Shown: positions 34,896-47,205, numbered from the stretch's first letter. The stretch is 64,000 nt of DNA from Platycnemis pennipes (GCA_933228895.1 OW121856.1:114179163-114243162), one strand, 5' to 3'. Made by a program: numbers and translations. The notes: generated by a model not told the origin, from the sequence alone.

Positions 34896-35171
34896 TAAAC
34901 CAATATCTGTACCCAATACGTTTGGGCCCGTGTAATTGTTTATTCTCCCAGTGTCTTGTAGCAGTTTTAAAATATTGGATACGAATACAGTAGAGTGCTG
35001 ATTATCCTTGCTAATGAAGGGGGAAGCCCAAACAGATAATCTGATCACATTCAAATGTGTTATGGCCTTGGTTTCAGCACCATGCTTTCTTACACGCTTT
35101 TTGTGGCAAAATCAGGCATTCTTTCATTCCATTTAGTTCTCACCCACAGTAAAATTCCCATGATGCTTTTC

Positions 35172-35360
35172 CCATGGGAAATGAAGGCTTCCTTCCCCAT
35201 GGGCAAAATGGTATTTCCCATTGATTTATGGAACGTTTTCCCATGGGAAATTCTTCCCATGGGAAATTCTTCCCATGAGAAATTCCTCCCCATGGGAAAT
35301 TCCTCCCCATGGGAAATTCCTCCCCATGGGAAATTCTTCCCCATGGGCAAGGTCTTGGTC
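35172..35360 (+). repeat. CCCATGGG palindromic minisatellite, left arm
   Basis: Units of 17 to 18 bp (CCCATGGGAAATTCCTCC) repeat in tandem at 35260-35345 with looser copies on either side. Each unit centre is a perfect TTTCCCATGGGAAA-like palindrome. Confidence 0.8.
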
Positions 35361-37445
35361 AAGGCTCATGAGAAATTCCCTAACTAATGGGCAGGCATGA
35401 AAAATATCAGTCACATGGAAAGCAGCTGACTAAAATCACAAAAATTCAAGCCAAATAATGAAAAGTACACAGAAGTCAGGTGGATATCTTGGTGTTAATG
35501 TTGTATCACCACTTATTAATTTACCCCATTTTGATAGGGTTGATGGTTTCTTTGTTGATGTGATGCATTGTATTCCCAGGTAGTAAAATCTTATGAATAA
35601 ATTATTTTAAAATATATTTAAAATTAATTTAAAATCGTAAAAAACTGAAGCAGTATCACACCCACATTTTTTCATGACCTACTCAGTCCTAACCCTATCG
35701 ATTCTACTTTTGCTACAAATACTCCTCTGAAAGCTCAAACCCTCGGCATTTAGCCCACTGTATAGTATTATACACTATACTCTATAGTATCATCAGGAAC
35801 TAGAACCATTGCTGATGATGCTACAGTGTGGAGAACCCGGTTGAAGTAAAGACATCAGATTTGCAGTCTTTAATTTGATATCACAAAATGGACTTCCTCA
35901 AAGTGACGGCTACCTATAATCATCCTAATAATAACTTTCAGGAACAACTCGAAAGTACCATGCATACTTTTCCACAAAAAACAGCTGTAGATTTACATAT
36001 TTATTGGCACTACTTCAAATTTCAATAATTCACTTGCCTATGTAGCACATAAGAAATACGACTCCACATTATCGCAAATTAAAAGTAAATTTATTCAAGA
36101 GTGAGTTATTTAAAATGCCATCGAAAGCCATCACTGCACTGAGGAAGACACAAATACACAAAGCATTTTCACATTTATCACATAGTTGAGTCATTGAATG
36201 ACGATCTGTATTCTTATTAGTTCATTCCTTGTCCCAATGCATTAATGGTATAGCTCGCCTGTCAAAATAAATAAACGCAGTCAATTCTTACGTCAATAGT
36301 TCAATCAAGACTATATAAAAGACAGATCAAAACAAAAAAAATGACAAATTCATGAATTTTCTTCAGCAGACTCGCTTTGTAAAAACAAAAATTTACTCCC
36401 GGTACCTTATCGTAATTCCAAGTTAAAAATAAGTTTCTATGGTGACGAACTTCGTAAAAACGATGTACTTCGAGATCATTTTCATTCCTGTTGCTCGCCA
36501 CCGTGCTGAGTTTACATGACCACATACACAAACATGTTGACGAACATTACTGCCATCAGGGATACTGTATTAATTTACACACTCCCTGACTGCCATTTTG
36601 AATGTAGAAGTCGACTAGCTGACTTAGCATTGCGATTATCGATATAGTCGATACATTTCCAAAACTGCGAACTATTAAATGAATATTTGGGTTAAAGTTG
36701 TTCATGTACACCAAAGTAGTGATTTAGCGAGGTATATTGCTAATACAAATCGAAAATATGTCACTGAACTGCTACGTCATTTAAGAATTATGTATTACTT
36801 CATTTTTAACGAGTTACCCAAATGATTTCCGGGTATTACTTCGCATTGCATGTTCCACACGCGCACGTTCTTGAACTTTTTCCTCCGAGTAGTTAAACAC
36901 TCCGACATTACTTTTAATTAATTCTCTTCATATTTTCCGGAAATTACTTCACATTTTACGAATCAATCGAGTTAGTTCTTGCAATTCTTTAAATTTAATT
37001 CTTTTAAATTCTTTAAAAATTAAAACGCAATTGTTTAAAGATATACACTTTTTGATCCTAGAATTTTATTTCCAATATTATTATTGTTAAAAAGCAATGG
37101 CTTTAAGTTTCATTAGAATTGAATTGTCAGTCCATACTACATCCGTCCTTAGATATCTAACTATTACAGATTTCCGAATAGTGTGTTTTAGGGCTAAGTT
37201 AAGACATGGTGACTATGAATGCCCTTTTCCAAATGTTTGTAATCGTAAATTTAAAAAATTGAACATAAACTATATAATTTTCTTATGTTGACAAAAAAAC
37301 GTAATCAAGAAAATTATCATGCATTTCCGGAATCTATCCTTGCGATCCTCAGTTTACAACCCAAATTCTATTGCCTTTGGAGGGGGCTGCATGGTTGAAC
37401 CATATATGGTGGTGTTAGAATGTGCACCTTAACCCGTGCACCTTT

Positions 37446-37655
37446 CGCATGGGAAAATTCTATTTTTACCATGGGAAAGCAACCTTTCCCATGGGCAAGT
37501 TCATGGGAATTCCATGGGAAAGCAACTTTTCCCATGGGCGGCTTCGTGGGAATTCCATGGGAAAGCTACTTTTCCCATGAGAAAGCAACTTTTCCCATGG
37601 GAAAAATTACTTTTCCCATGGGAGAAATTGCTTTTCCCATGGGCGGCTTCATGGG
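37446..37655 (-). repeat. CCCATGGG palindromic minisatellite, right arm
   Basis: Reads as TTTTCCCATGGG units spaced 20 to 45 bp, interspersed with GCGGCTTC-TGGGAATTC spacers. Inverse of the left arm in overall order, but with longer spacers. Confidence 0.75.
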
Positions 37656-37668
37656 AATTTTACTGTGG

Positions 37669-38910
37669 GCAATACATTTCGCTGCTGAAAATTAATGGCT
37701 ATTGCTTGTATGCAATAAATATGTTCTATCAATTTGTGGAACAATCGGAGGTGAATCATATTTCGAGGCGTGCAATGCGTTTCATTCTATACATTCTCGT
37801 AACTATTATTATACCTTCTTGTGGTAATTGCCCGTAATTTCTGTTCAGTTGCCATCAATAAGCATATAAATTCAAGATCGCAGCATATTAAACCATGTTC
37901 ACGCGATCGCACGCGAGTAGATGCGTGAATACATTCACCATCAAAATTAGCATCGTGCAAACATGCAAAATTGTGCAAATTCTTGTTCGCGTGGCCACAA
38001 AATAAAATTTGGGACATTAGTTCACACATCTATCCAGCCACGTAATTGCGCGATTCCATGCATTGTGTAAACATGCCTTACACTCATTGTGAGGAATATG
38101 ACCTTGCAGATTGGCAAAATTTGCTTCACTTTTTTTCGACTCCCGAGACACGTCAAGATAGTTGATGCACACTTGCACGGCAACAGCTCCTCGGAGTCGG
38201 ATTCCTTCATCCAAAACTATAGTAACCCAGGCACACGTGTCACTTCTGCAGCCTTTAGTGCTCTCGCCCCTCGAGAGTAATGCGACACTGTCATCTGCGT
38301 TATTGGATAGCCTATTGCACGAAACCTGTGAGTGAGAGCAAAATGTAGCAATTTTGTCACCTTAAACTGCACTGGCTGAGTGTTCAAACAACAGCGATAG
38401 TAGGAAGGGGAGGGGGACAAATAGGAAGAGTAGGAAGTGTAGGGGAGAGGGTTATTGCGGGATGATAGACGAATAGTCGGCCGATACCGGCCTAATGGCG
38501 ATCCCTGCGTTCTCGCCAAATTTAAATACCTGGCATCCCCAGCTATTCTTTTAGGTAGGCAGGCCTACATAGGGAAAAATAGGGTAGACGGAGGCTAAGC
38601 AGATCACTCCACTGTTTAATTCTTATTTCGAAAAAAATATGGTGAATAGATTTCTCTAAACTTGTTGAAATTACAGGTCAACTCTTCCTAACACGAATGA
38701 GCAAGGTTATAACTGTATTACTGTGAAAACTTTCACAAACAATGTAATTAACAATCAACCGTCCAATATGAGTATAGCCTCCATTAAGGGGGTTAAACGG
38801 GTCATGGTGCGTATGTGTTAAAAAAAGGGATACATGTGAGTATATATAAATGAGTGAGTGATAAAATATAACCGTATTTTATTAATTTATTAATAAAAAG
38901 TCATTACATT
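37669..38910. other. Intron sequence, nothing recognised
   Basis: Mixed sequence with no family match. Short frames at 37787-38519 on both strands have no motif I can name. Confidence 0.35.
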
Positions 38911-39780
38911 TTAAATGGCATCCCTATCTGGCTTATAAACTGTACAGAATTTAAATTTGCAAGGTTCTCTGGTGCCGTTATGTGAAATATCAGTTTTTAG
39001 GTTCACGTGGTTTTGGTGTAATTTTGCCAGCATATTTTCGGGTGAAGGGAGAATATCTTTGAGAACCTCATCACCGGTAGCACTAGTAGAAGCTGTTGGG
39101 GCTTTTGACTCATGCAATAGCTGATCAGACTGATCAGATCAGAGCTGCACTCTTGAGAATCCCACCGAACACAACCTTAGATATCCCTACGTTGGGATGA
39201 CTATGTTGCCAACTAGTGGCATATTGGTTGTAAAAAGTCTTCAGGGGTTTGAAAACACAATACGTCCAGTGGTTGAAGAGTTACCCATCCATTTTCTGTC
39301 ATCATGACCTGCGTCTCAGGAGTCGGTCATTGAATCATTCCTCTTGCTCACTCCCTTAAAAAGCACGAATGGTGGAATGTTCATGCTATTACTGACTAAT
39401 GTATTCAGACATGCTATTACTGAAACGTTTTCACCACGCTCTACACTGATCATACTTATAACTTGTCGGCTTCCCTTTTCTGCTGCAATATTGGGTGGAC
39501 GATTACTCAAAGGAAAGGAAGTCCTGTTTCAATTTGTTTATATATGCACTCGGGTTTTCCCTCCATTAAAGCGATTGAGGACCTTTTCCAAGGCTTTATC
39601 AAATTCAGCATCTTTTTTTAGTTGCATTCCATTTATTCTTGCTCTCGATAGGCTCTCTGGTTTTATAGACCGATTACAGTTTCGTTTGAGGAATCTATGG
39701 AATGAATCTTTACCAAGCATTTTTGCTTCCTGGTTAAAATTGGGAGCGATTCCTATGCATTCACAATAATAAAAGGCATA
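38911..39780 (-). pseudogene. pogo/Tigger-type (jerky-like) transposase remnant
   Basis: Minus-strand pieces in order: 39720-39538 has FHRFLKRNCNRSI, PESLSRARINGM and FDKALEKVLNRF, the segment before the DDE core. 39510-39316 has RQVISMISVERGENVSVIAC, then MNIPPFVLFKG, the S-ERG-VT---A-N---IPP--IF box. Then LQPLDVLCFQTPEDF near 39300-39240 follows the third catalytic residue after an internal deletion. 39117-38911 is a Ser/Thr-rich tail (TASTSATGDEVLKDILPSP). Several frame changes and stops. It belongs to the DDE_1 family that includes jerky and TIGD proteins. Confidence 0.78.
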
Positions 39781-39852
39781 TTTCGTTACCGTTTTGGTGT
39801 CAGCCCAAATTCTCGTTTTGACAGATGTAATGTTCTATCTGCTAATCTTTTT

Positions 39853-40187
39853 TTAGAATGTGTAATTTCTCATGGAAATGCTAATTTAGAAAAGGATTTT
39901 CAATCAACAAGTAGTTTATCTCTCCAAACCAACAAAGAGAATCTCTTACTACCAATAAAACTACATATTTAATTACTTTAATTTATCAATTATTTCTTAT
40001 TTAATTACTATATATATATTATGCTATGGGTTAAACTAGAAAGAATCCATGTTCTACTTAGAACTTGAAAAAAATCACTTTAACTAGTACAAAAACCATG
40101 ATATACTAGCCTGGAAATTATTATAAATTTACCCTTGAAAACCTTCAATTATGCTTGAATTTTATATTTTGACTTTTTGGACACCCT
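39853..40187 (+). repeat. hAT-A right-end fragment
   Basis: Collinear with 5555-5887 (AATTTCTCATGGAAATGCTA, CAACAAAGAGAATCTCTTAC, ACACCCT at the tip). Only the terminal third is present. Confidence 0.8.
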
Positions 40188-41904
40188 GTACAAATTTCGT
40201 GACAACTTTTGCAAATTTTGAAATAAATAGAAACTCATAATTAGCTTGAATTTGTTGAAGTTTCAATATCTTGTGGCAATAGCGAAGAGAGCAACAAATG
40301 TGCAATTTTTGGTCATCGGCTTTTAAGTTCGAAAACATTTTAATTCACATAAAATTTATTAAATTAGTACCTAAGGCGAAGAAAACATTTTTTCAAGGTA
40401 GCGAAAAAATGTTGTAACTAAACTAAAAACAATTTAATTTTTTTGAGTTCCCTCCATCGAAGAAAACATAAACCTATCTCCACCCACCATAGCCATATGG
40501 CTACACCCTGAGTGTATGATGCCCTGTAGGATGAGCGGTGAACTTTATCCTAATAAACTTGTCAAAACTGCATAGTTGAAGGTCACAATCACCAGATCCA
40601 TGCGTTCTATTGTTTTGGAAGCTGGTTAGGGCGAGCATCTAGGTGCGGGAAATATCGTGTGCGCACGTCAGAGGAGCAAAATGGATGGAGGGAAATGTGT
40701 AACTTTTTGCTCTGCACTCTGTGGTTGTGGACTTAAAATGGGTTTCCTTTGTTTCTAAATAGGATATGGGCATCATGTGCTCACTTTGCGTAATTTTTTC
40801 ATAGTACGATTTTTGTAGTAGAGTAAATACTGCCGTATCCATATGGCTACGCTGGGAGGTTACGGGGTCATTTCACTCAAGTTGCCAAATCCATTTGTTT
40901 CATCAAGGTTACCGGATTTTAAGCTTTTTTAACTGTGGTTAACATGCTTAAATAAATTACTCAAGTTATTTGTAGTAGAAATATATGTATATATTGGTTT
41001 CCTGTTTTTCTCCCGTGAATCTGACAGTACAAGATTTCTTAAGGCCGTTTTACACAGTGAATGATCATGCGAATGAAGTTCATGCTTCGTGAAATACGGA
41101 AATCTCCTCACATGATCATGCGATCAAAATTTGAGCATGTTCTAATTTTGATCGCATAATTCCTTGAATGATCACGTGATACAAGCGCACGACGTCCGTC
41201 TTTGTTTTATGAGCGGGTAGAAGAGGGAGAAGAGGATTCAGATTAAACAAGTGCAGGACAAAATGCAATTATAATTGGTTTTTGGAGCCAAGAACACTGT
41301 ATAAAGGACGTTGATTTCCAGTTTTAACTGGGCGCACCAAAAATAGAAGTTTCATCTTTGGCCACGGGTGATGCTGCAGTCTATTTAAAGGCACGTAGCA
41401 GACGCTTCTGGCCTTCACTACGTGTATTATCACAAATTATTTCCTCCGCCTGTACGGTACCATGACGACTGATACTGCAAGTATGTCTTTTAAGCATTAG
41501 ATAATAATTTTATACTTTAGGTAAGAGCCATCGTCGAGAGAACTTTCCACGGCAGCGGGAAATAGAAATCAGTTACACCCGATGTCAGACGAATTCGGCG
41601 ATGTAAACGACAGAATCACGATCGCACTTGCTTGCTGCGCCACAGGTTAAATTTGAAGTTCCTCGGTATATTTGTGGTAATCAAGGGCCTTTTTTATCCA
41701 CCTTTGTCTCAATAGTCCACTTTGTGTTGTCTTGTTCTTTATTTTCATAAAGTTTTTCTTACCTTATGTTGCGAGGAATAAGTTCCTTGTCATTGTTTAA
41801 CACTAAAATTGTTTCATTTTTTTTCCTATTCATTTTCTTCCTAGTTTCACATGTGCCAAGGTTTGAAGGGTGTAATATACAGGAGGTACCCTTCTGACAC
41901 CCTG
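40188..41904. other. Intron sequence with CATATG palindromes and MITE-like words
   Basis: AGCCATATGGCTA at about 40488 and ATCCATATGGCTACG at about 40841 recall GTAGCCATATGGCTAC at 45421. A MITE-like block lies at 41040-41190 (GCCGTTTTACACAGTGAATG, with repeated GATCATGCGA words). No gene recognised. Confidence 0.45.
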
Positions 41905-42739
41905 AATAGGGTAGTTTCCTTCATCAAAGAAAACGGACTTCATTAATTGCGATTTGTGCCCTGCCATAAATGTATTTAATTTATGCAAAAAGTTTGTATT
42001 GAGAAATCCCAGTTTACTAGAGAATTAAATGTTAATTTTAAGGCCATTTGAAAAGGCTCTGAAATGGCGGGGTGCGCTGCCTTCATGCTGACGTAACAGG
42101 AAGGTAGTTTACGTTGCGAAGCATAGGAAAATTCGTCTCCTGAACTTACCGTTGTATTTCAGGGCCCCTCAGCTCTAGTGAATATTTATTAGTATTAACC
42201 TGTAAAAACTATCAATGTTGGAAAAGAATTCTCAGTTAAACATGGTATTATTAGTCATTTTATAGCCTCAAGGACGTCCTGCTCGCCGTGTCTTCTGCAA
42301 CGTCGAAGCATGGCGTGAAGGTCGTGCGGCGATGGGCGAACTACATGATATGCTTGTGAAAGGAATACTAGCTGATTTTAAATGAATCAACTGCATAAGT
42401 AATGTTAAATAAATAAATAAAAGTTAATTATAATTAATTAACGGAATAAATATGCCTCCAATACTTGTTCATAAGCTTTAACGGAGTGCGGCGTCTATTT
42501 GGAAGCGCCCGCAGCACCACCTGGTGGCAGATAGAGGAAATAGTTTGACGTCATACGTAGGATTAACCGGCATGCAATAGTTTGCCGTCGCGTTTTCGTG
42601 CCATTGATTTTTTTCACTTTTTAATTAATGAGGAAAAATACTTAACGTCATTTAAAAATCGAACGGCTTAAAACACGTACTCCAGAGGTTATAAACTTTC
42701 GATCAAGACAATAAAAAAATAATAGGAAACTACCCTATT
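41905..42739. mobile_element. Non-autonomous element with AATAGGGTAGTTTCCT ends, complete copy
   Basis: The 16-bp left end AATAGGGTAGTTTCCT and right end AGGAAACTACCCTATT are perfect inverses, 835 bp apart. TA at each tip could be the target duplication of a mariner-like element. A second, diverged copy at about 45556-50385 is split by a Tigger insertion and confirms the right boundary (AATGGG...GCCCATT). No coding capacity. Confidence 0.75.
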
Positions 42740-42762
42740 ATCTCCACGTGCCAAGTATATGC

Positions 42763-42782
42763 ATATATATATATATATATAT
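42763..42782. repeat. (AT)n microsatellite
   Basis: About ten TA dinucleotides after GCATATATAT, shortly beyond the element at 41905-42739. Confidence 0.85.
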
Positions 42783-43799
42783 GTCATGTTATGTTTTTTG
42801 TAATACTACTGGAGAAAATAAATTCATTCATTAACTCATTCAAATATTTCCCCAAAAGGAAGTTCTTGGAAATTGTATCAAAACTCATCATTGTATTTTT
42901 TATTTATAATCCAAATCCTTGAAAACATCCCAAATGATACGTTCATGATATAATGTGCCTGAAAATAGAGAGATTGGAGCAGGAATTCAAACAAATGGAT
43001 AAAGTAGATAAGACTCTTATTTTTACAGTCCCAAACTTAACGTGCAATCCTTGCTCGGAAGGCTCACTACCTACTTGTCTTTGCCAAGTATATCAAAAGT
43101 TTATCAAAATATGTGCTTCCACGACATATCCCTTGTATATTAGTTTATACTCAGGGCATACACGAGCACAAACAACACAAACACTTTTTATCGAGCTTAA
43201 CCTGCACATAGCCGATGGCATCATTGCCAAGTTCCTCACGAACGACCCTAACACCAAAACATTCATCATCGCCGTACTATGAATATTACAAAATTCAAAT
43301 GTGATCATTCATTTTCAAACATTGACATGCTTTTACCTCGCCATCCTAACTCTTTGGCTTTCAGTTTGAAATATATTTTCTTCGAAGATTGAACGAAGTT
43401 TCATTTAAACATGGTGTTGATGCGTATGAAAACATTGCTAATGTTGAGATTTTCGGAAGATTTTTGTGTCAGCTTTGACAAACTCAGACTCCATGCCTTC
43501 TAAAGAAATCATATATGTTCGCAGCCTTCCTTAACCCCACCAAAGACATCTAAACCTGACAACAAATGTTGAAAATGAAGTCCAAAGGTACAATACATTC
43601 TGGCGTTTTTCTCTCCATTGCAGGACCTGACGTCACTTTAAGCCGGCCAATCACAATACGTTTTAAAGTGGGCGTGTTTTCTGGGCATTTATTTTGCTTA
43701 TTTCTCGAAAAATACATTAAATAAATGCATAGTTTTCATCGCTAAGGTGTTTTAGTATCATTAACAATTTTTTAAATAGCATTTCAAGGAGATTTAAAA

Positions 43800-44790
43800 A
43801 TTGTCCAGAGGTATATTCGGTGATGAAGATACAGGTGGATTTGCTGATAATCTCTCAGGCTCACACTTTTAGGGCTCACGCTTCATTCCAGTTTGCAAAA
43901 GTTGCTGAATAAAAAGAGGAATATGACCCAGACCATGTTTCTGGTGGTGCCAACTCCGAAATCTTAGATTATGAACATGAAACTCGGCGAAAAGGAAAAA
44001 AAAAGAAGCTTAACTTTCGTTTCGAAGGAGAAAAATCTGCAATCATGAAAAAGAGTAAGGAACAAAGACACTGAAAAAAGCACAAAAAGACACAATTGCG
44101 CAGCAACCACATTTCACTGAAAAGTACAACTGCGGAATGGATAGAAGTGACTTGATGAGTGTAAGAAATTGCTATCTACGGTACTGAAAAATGGTGGTGG
44201 CCATTATTTGCTTTGCCTGCTTGGTGCAAGTGTTCTCAGCACTTGTATATGAGCAGACAGAAATGAGCCAAAATTGAAATTCTATGTACCATTGTGCAGA
44301 CTCACTTTGTGCAATATAAAACAGAAAGTTGGGGACTTGGGCCTCGATCATGGATCTTCATAACGCATGCGCTAGCGTTATCGTTATTTATTGATTAAAC
44401 TTATGTCAGAGAGAACGTGATCTCCGGTCTTCATTTTTCACACAGCACTTCCAAGTTGTTTATCACAATCAGTGGAGCTAATTTTATAGATGGTTATTGT
44501 TAACTCTGTGCTACTCTAGGGGGTAAGTGTTAACAATAAAGATTGCGATAAGGCGAAAGATGCATACGTGATTCCACACCTGGTCGTAGTTTGATGGTTG
44601 GCGATTCCGCTCACAAACTTCCATTTCGACTGTTTGGATCACTTTGTCGCTCAGAAAACGGACAACAGGAGGTTACGGTCTGCTGGCGAGTACTCCAGAA
44701 GCAATGTGTGAAAGAAATTCTTGTTCTAAATGCCTCCTTGGACTCTGCATTCCATGGTTCAAAATTATCATATGAAGTAATGCAAAACTG
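43800..44790 (+). pseudogene. piggyBac (PGBD3-like) transposase, internally deleted
   Basis: The N-terminal scrap near 43808 reads GDEDTGGFADNLSGSHF, the acidic NNLSG start seen in PGBD2/3-like proteins. After a deletion, 44091-44330 gives QQPHFTEKYNCGMDRSDLM and, in another frame, EKWWWPLFA, the YN-GM--VD-M and KWWWPLF boxes of the C-terminal core. Near 44725-44770 a frame contains NSCSKCLLGLC-IPWFK, resembling the C-terminal cysteine domain. Key Gly-Gly-Val in GGVD has decayed to DRSD. At least three frame changes. Confidence 0.72.
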
Positions 44791-46217
44791 CTGCGCAAAA
44801 ACTTGGGAAATGCTTTTTTTAAAGCATGTGTTTTTAAAAGATAACTTCGAGTTTCTGGCTTTAGACATTTATTTCACTTTTATTCCATTTAACTAAAAGT
44901 GCCTAAATATAGGACCAGTACTGAGATAAAATTTTTCAAAGTATTTTATTGCTCAATTTGCGGAAGTTTTTGTAGTGAGACGTACCCAAGTTAATTTTGA
45001 TTACTACTTTTTTCAAACAAAAAGCTTAGGTATATGTGATAGTAGGATGTTGCCATAAGCCTATTTCTAAGGCCTGCACTGAGACATAGTTCCTATAAAT
45101 ATATTGTTCTTATTGTATCTAAAGTAGCTCAGTGGAAGACTTATTTTGTGTGCGTTCAGTTTTGCAAAATATTCCATCAAATTTAGGCATACGAGTAAAA
45201 AGTTATCTTACCACTGTCCTGGTCACAAAAGACTAACGTTCTTATTATTTTGCCATAAGATCCAATTAATTGAAGAAACTAAAGATTTTTATGGAAACTG
45301 TAATGTTTTACTTACCTCTAAATACCAAACTATGTTTAAACAGACCTTTCATTATTTTTTTTTGGACATACGTCTGTAAATCGCTGCATGCGAGATATTG
45401 ACGCCAATACCGCCCAGCGTAGCCATATGGCTACGGGTCATTCTGAGGAAACGACTATATATATCACCAAAATATTTTGCATCAGTGGTCTTTAGGTGGT
45501 CATGTGAGTAAAATACCAAAAAATCTTCAAAATTGCAAAGAAAAATTTTTCTGGGTTGGAATGGGTTAATTGCGATTTGTTCCTAACCATAAATGGATTC
45601 TCTTTATGCAAACAGTTTCGAAATCCAAACTGTTTACTTGGGAATGCAATGTTAACATTTGAAAAAGCTATGCAGGAATGGCAGGGTGCGCTGCCTCGTT
45701 GCTGTGATGTAACAGGTATATATGTACAGGTAGTCCCCGACTTACGACCAGGTTCCGTTCCGAAGACTTGGACGTAAGTCGAATTGGTCGTAAGTCGGGA
45801 ATAATATGCATACGTAGTTCCTGTAGGTATTACACTGCCTAAAACCACTAATGTACCAAGTGATGTAACATTATCTTGTGAGTACATGCTAATTTTACAT
45901 ACAGCCATTTAGATAACTCTCAAATCAAAATAGTAATATAATTCATAAATTAAATATCCATACTAATTTGTAACGCCGGTACGCGGTAAACAAAGAATGG
46001 AGGCGCTGAACATTTCACGATATTATAGACGTTGAACCTCCGATACAGTTAAGCTGCAACCACTATAAAGAATAGCCAGCACTGAAAGTTATTTTTATAA
46101 CTAACATTCTTTAATGCTTATCGCGTCATTCGGGCATACCAAATGGAGAAAAAAGAAAGGGAACCCGAAAGAGTGTCCATGCTCTTTCCTGGATGACCTG
46201 AAGAACGATTTTACTCT

Positions 46218-46361
46218 GGGTGCCTTCGATTTAGAATGGCGATAGACGGCGATTGTCATATTGGTATTCATTTGTTCGGCTCATTCTTTATTAATTTTTG
46301 TAATAGACGAAAGCACCACGGAGTGGCAATCACCGTCTATCGCCACAAAGCTAAGGCACCC
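46218..46361. repeat. Fold-back MITE with GGCGATAGACGG arms
   Basis: GGCGATAGACGGCGATTG (46237) pairs with CAATCACCGTCTATCGCC (to about 46344) with one mismatch. Outer GGGTGCCTT and AAGGCACCC extend the pairing. Total about 144 bp. Confidence 0.6.
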
Positions 46362-46928
46362 TCCATCGAATTTAGATCAAAATGAACGACTTGGTTGAAG
46401 TCATTTCGATACGATTCAGTAATATGCCAGGTGAGCTGTCATGAAATCACCCGTTTCATTTGATGCTGATGCGCAGAGATTTCTTACCTTCATCAGTTCA
46501 CTCGGTTCACATACCTTAGAGTATCTCAATATCAACTTTTTCTTACTATTATAACATACCCTCAATAAATATTTGAAGTCGCTAAGGTGATGATAGTAGC
46601 GAGACAATCAGTTGAGTTCACTGTGGCTCAATGATTGGTAACTATTGGCGTAAATTTAGGATCTTTAATGAAAACTATCAAAAATTATCAATGGTAAATA
46701 TATTTAAAAAGTTAGCATGAAATCGAATTTACCTCTCTTCGTACATCACGCCTCAGGATGCACGGACATTGGACGTGAAAGTCTAATCTGAAGAAGAACA
46801 GTCGGGGGAACACAATGGGATATCACAAATATCTTCATCCTCGATTTCACCAGATTTACTAGTGGAAAGCAATTGGGATGTAGGTTGTGTTGTAGAAACA
46901 GACTTAGTCAGAACTCTTTCCCAAAAAC

Positions 46929-46967
46929 TGCGCAAGGCACCACCGTCGGACGGTGGTGCCTTGCGCA
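46929..46967. repeat. Perfect 39-bp palindrome
   Basis: TGCGCAAGGCACCACCGTC, one central G, then its exact inverse: 19-bp arms with a 1-bp centre, far more GC-rich than its surroundings. It lies in the 3' part of the Tigger element, downstream of the transposase. Confidence 0.85.
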
Positions 46968-47039
46968 CAACTTAGGCTGCTTTGTGACATTGATATGTCT
47001 AGCAGTCCGTTTCTATCTTGTTCCTTTAAGGCTCTATAA

Positions 47040-47153
47040 TTTCCACAGAGAAAGAGGATGCCTTGGTAGCTCAACTGGTAGAGCACCTGGCCAGAAATCA
47101 GGGGGTCCGGGTTCGAGTCCAGGTCAAGGCAAATGATTTTTTCTCTGTGGAAA
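47040..47153. repeat. 14-bp inverted repeats flanking the tRNA-like sequence
   Basis: TTTCCACAGAGAAA (47040-47053) and TTTCTCTGTGGAAA (47140-47153) are perfect inverses placed 6 bp before and 9 bp after the tRNA-like body. Confidence 0.8.
47060..47131 (+). repeat. tRNA-like sequence (probable tRNA pseudogene or SINE head)
   Basis: Cloverleaf parts: acceptor GCCTTGG (47060-47066) with TCAAGGC (47124-47130), D arm GCTC-AACTGGTA-GAGC, anticodon stem CCTGG/TCAGG with a seven-base loop CCAGAAA, and T arm with GGGTTCGAGTCC. The loop lacks the universal T33 and the T stem has a mismatch, so it is not a normal tRNA; the nominal anticodon would be AGA. A-box (TAGCTCAACTGG) and B-box (GGTTCGAGTCC) motifs are good. 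Confidence 0.65.
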
Positions 47154-47205
47154 ATTTGCTATTGTGCAATATCAGCAGGTAACGCCGTTAAAGTTTTCAC
47201 GGCTA

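Larger units (their letters stand above)
35147..37668. mobile_element. Fold-back-like element with CCCATGGG palindromic arms
   Basis: Outer ends CCCACAGTAAAATTCCCATG (left) and the inverse CATGGGAATTTTACTGTGGG (right) match over 20 bp. Each end continues into an arm of about 200 bp made of TTCCCATGGGAAA-type units: roughly ten in the left arm (to about 35390) and ten in the right (from about 37440). The 2-kb centre is AT-rich with no recognisable gene. I found no target duplication. This resembles FB/TIR elements, or two inverted copies of a palindromic minisatellite flanking spacer DNA. Confidence 0.65.

Noticed and set aside
35172..37655. Spaced repeats considered as a CRISPR array
   Set aside because: Units are palindromic and spacers are themselves repeated or degenerate; the context is eukaryotic and no cas-like gene is present.
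47060..47131. Functional tRNA gene
   Set aside because: T33 is absent, the T stem is mismatched, and it sits inside a Tigger element between inverted arms.
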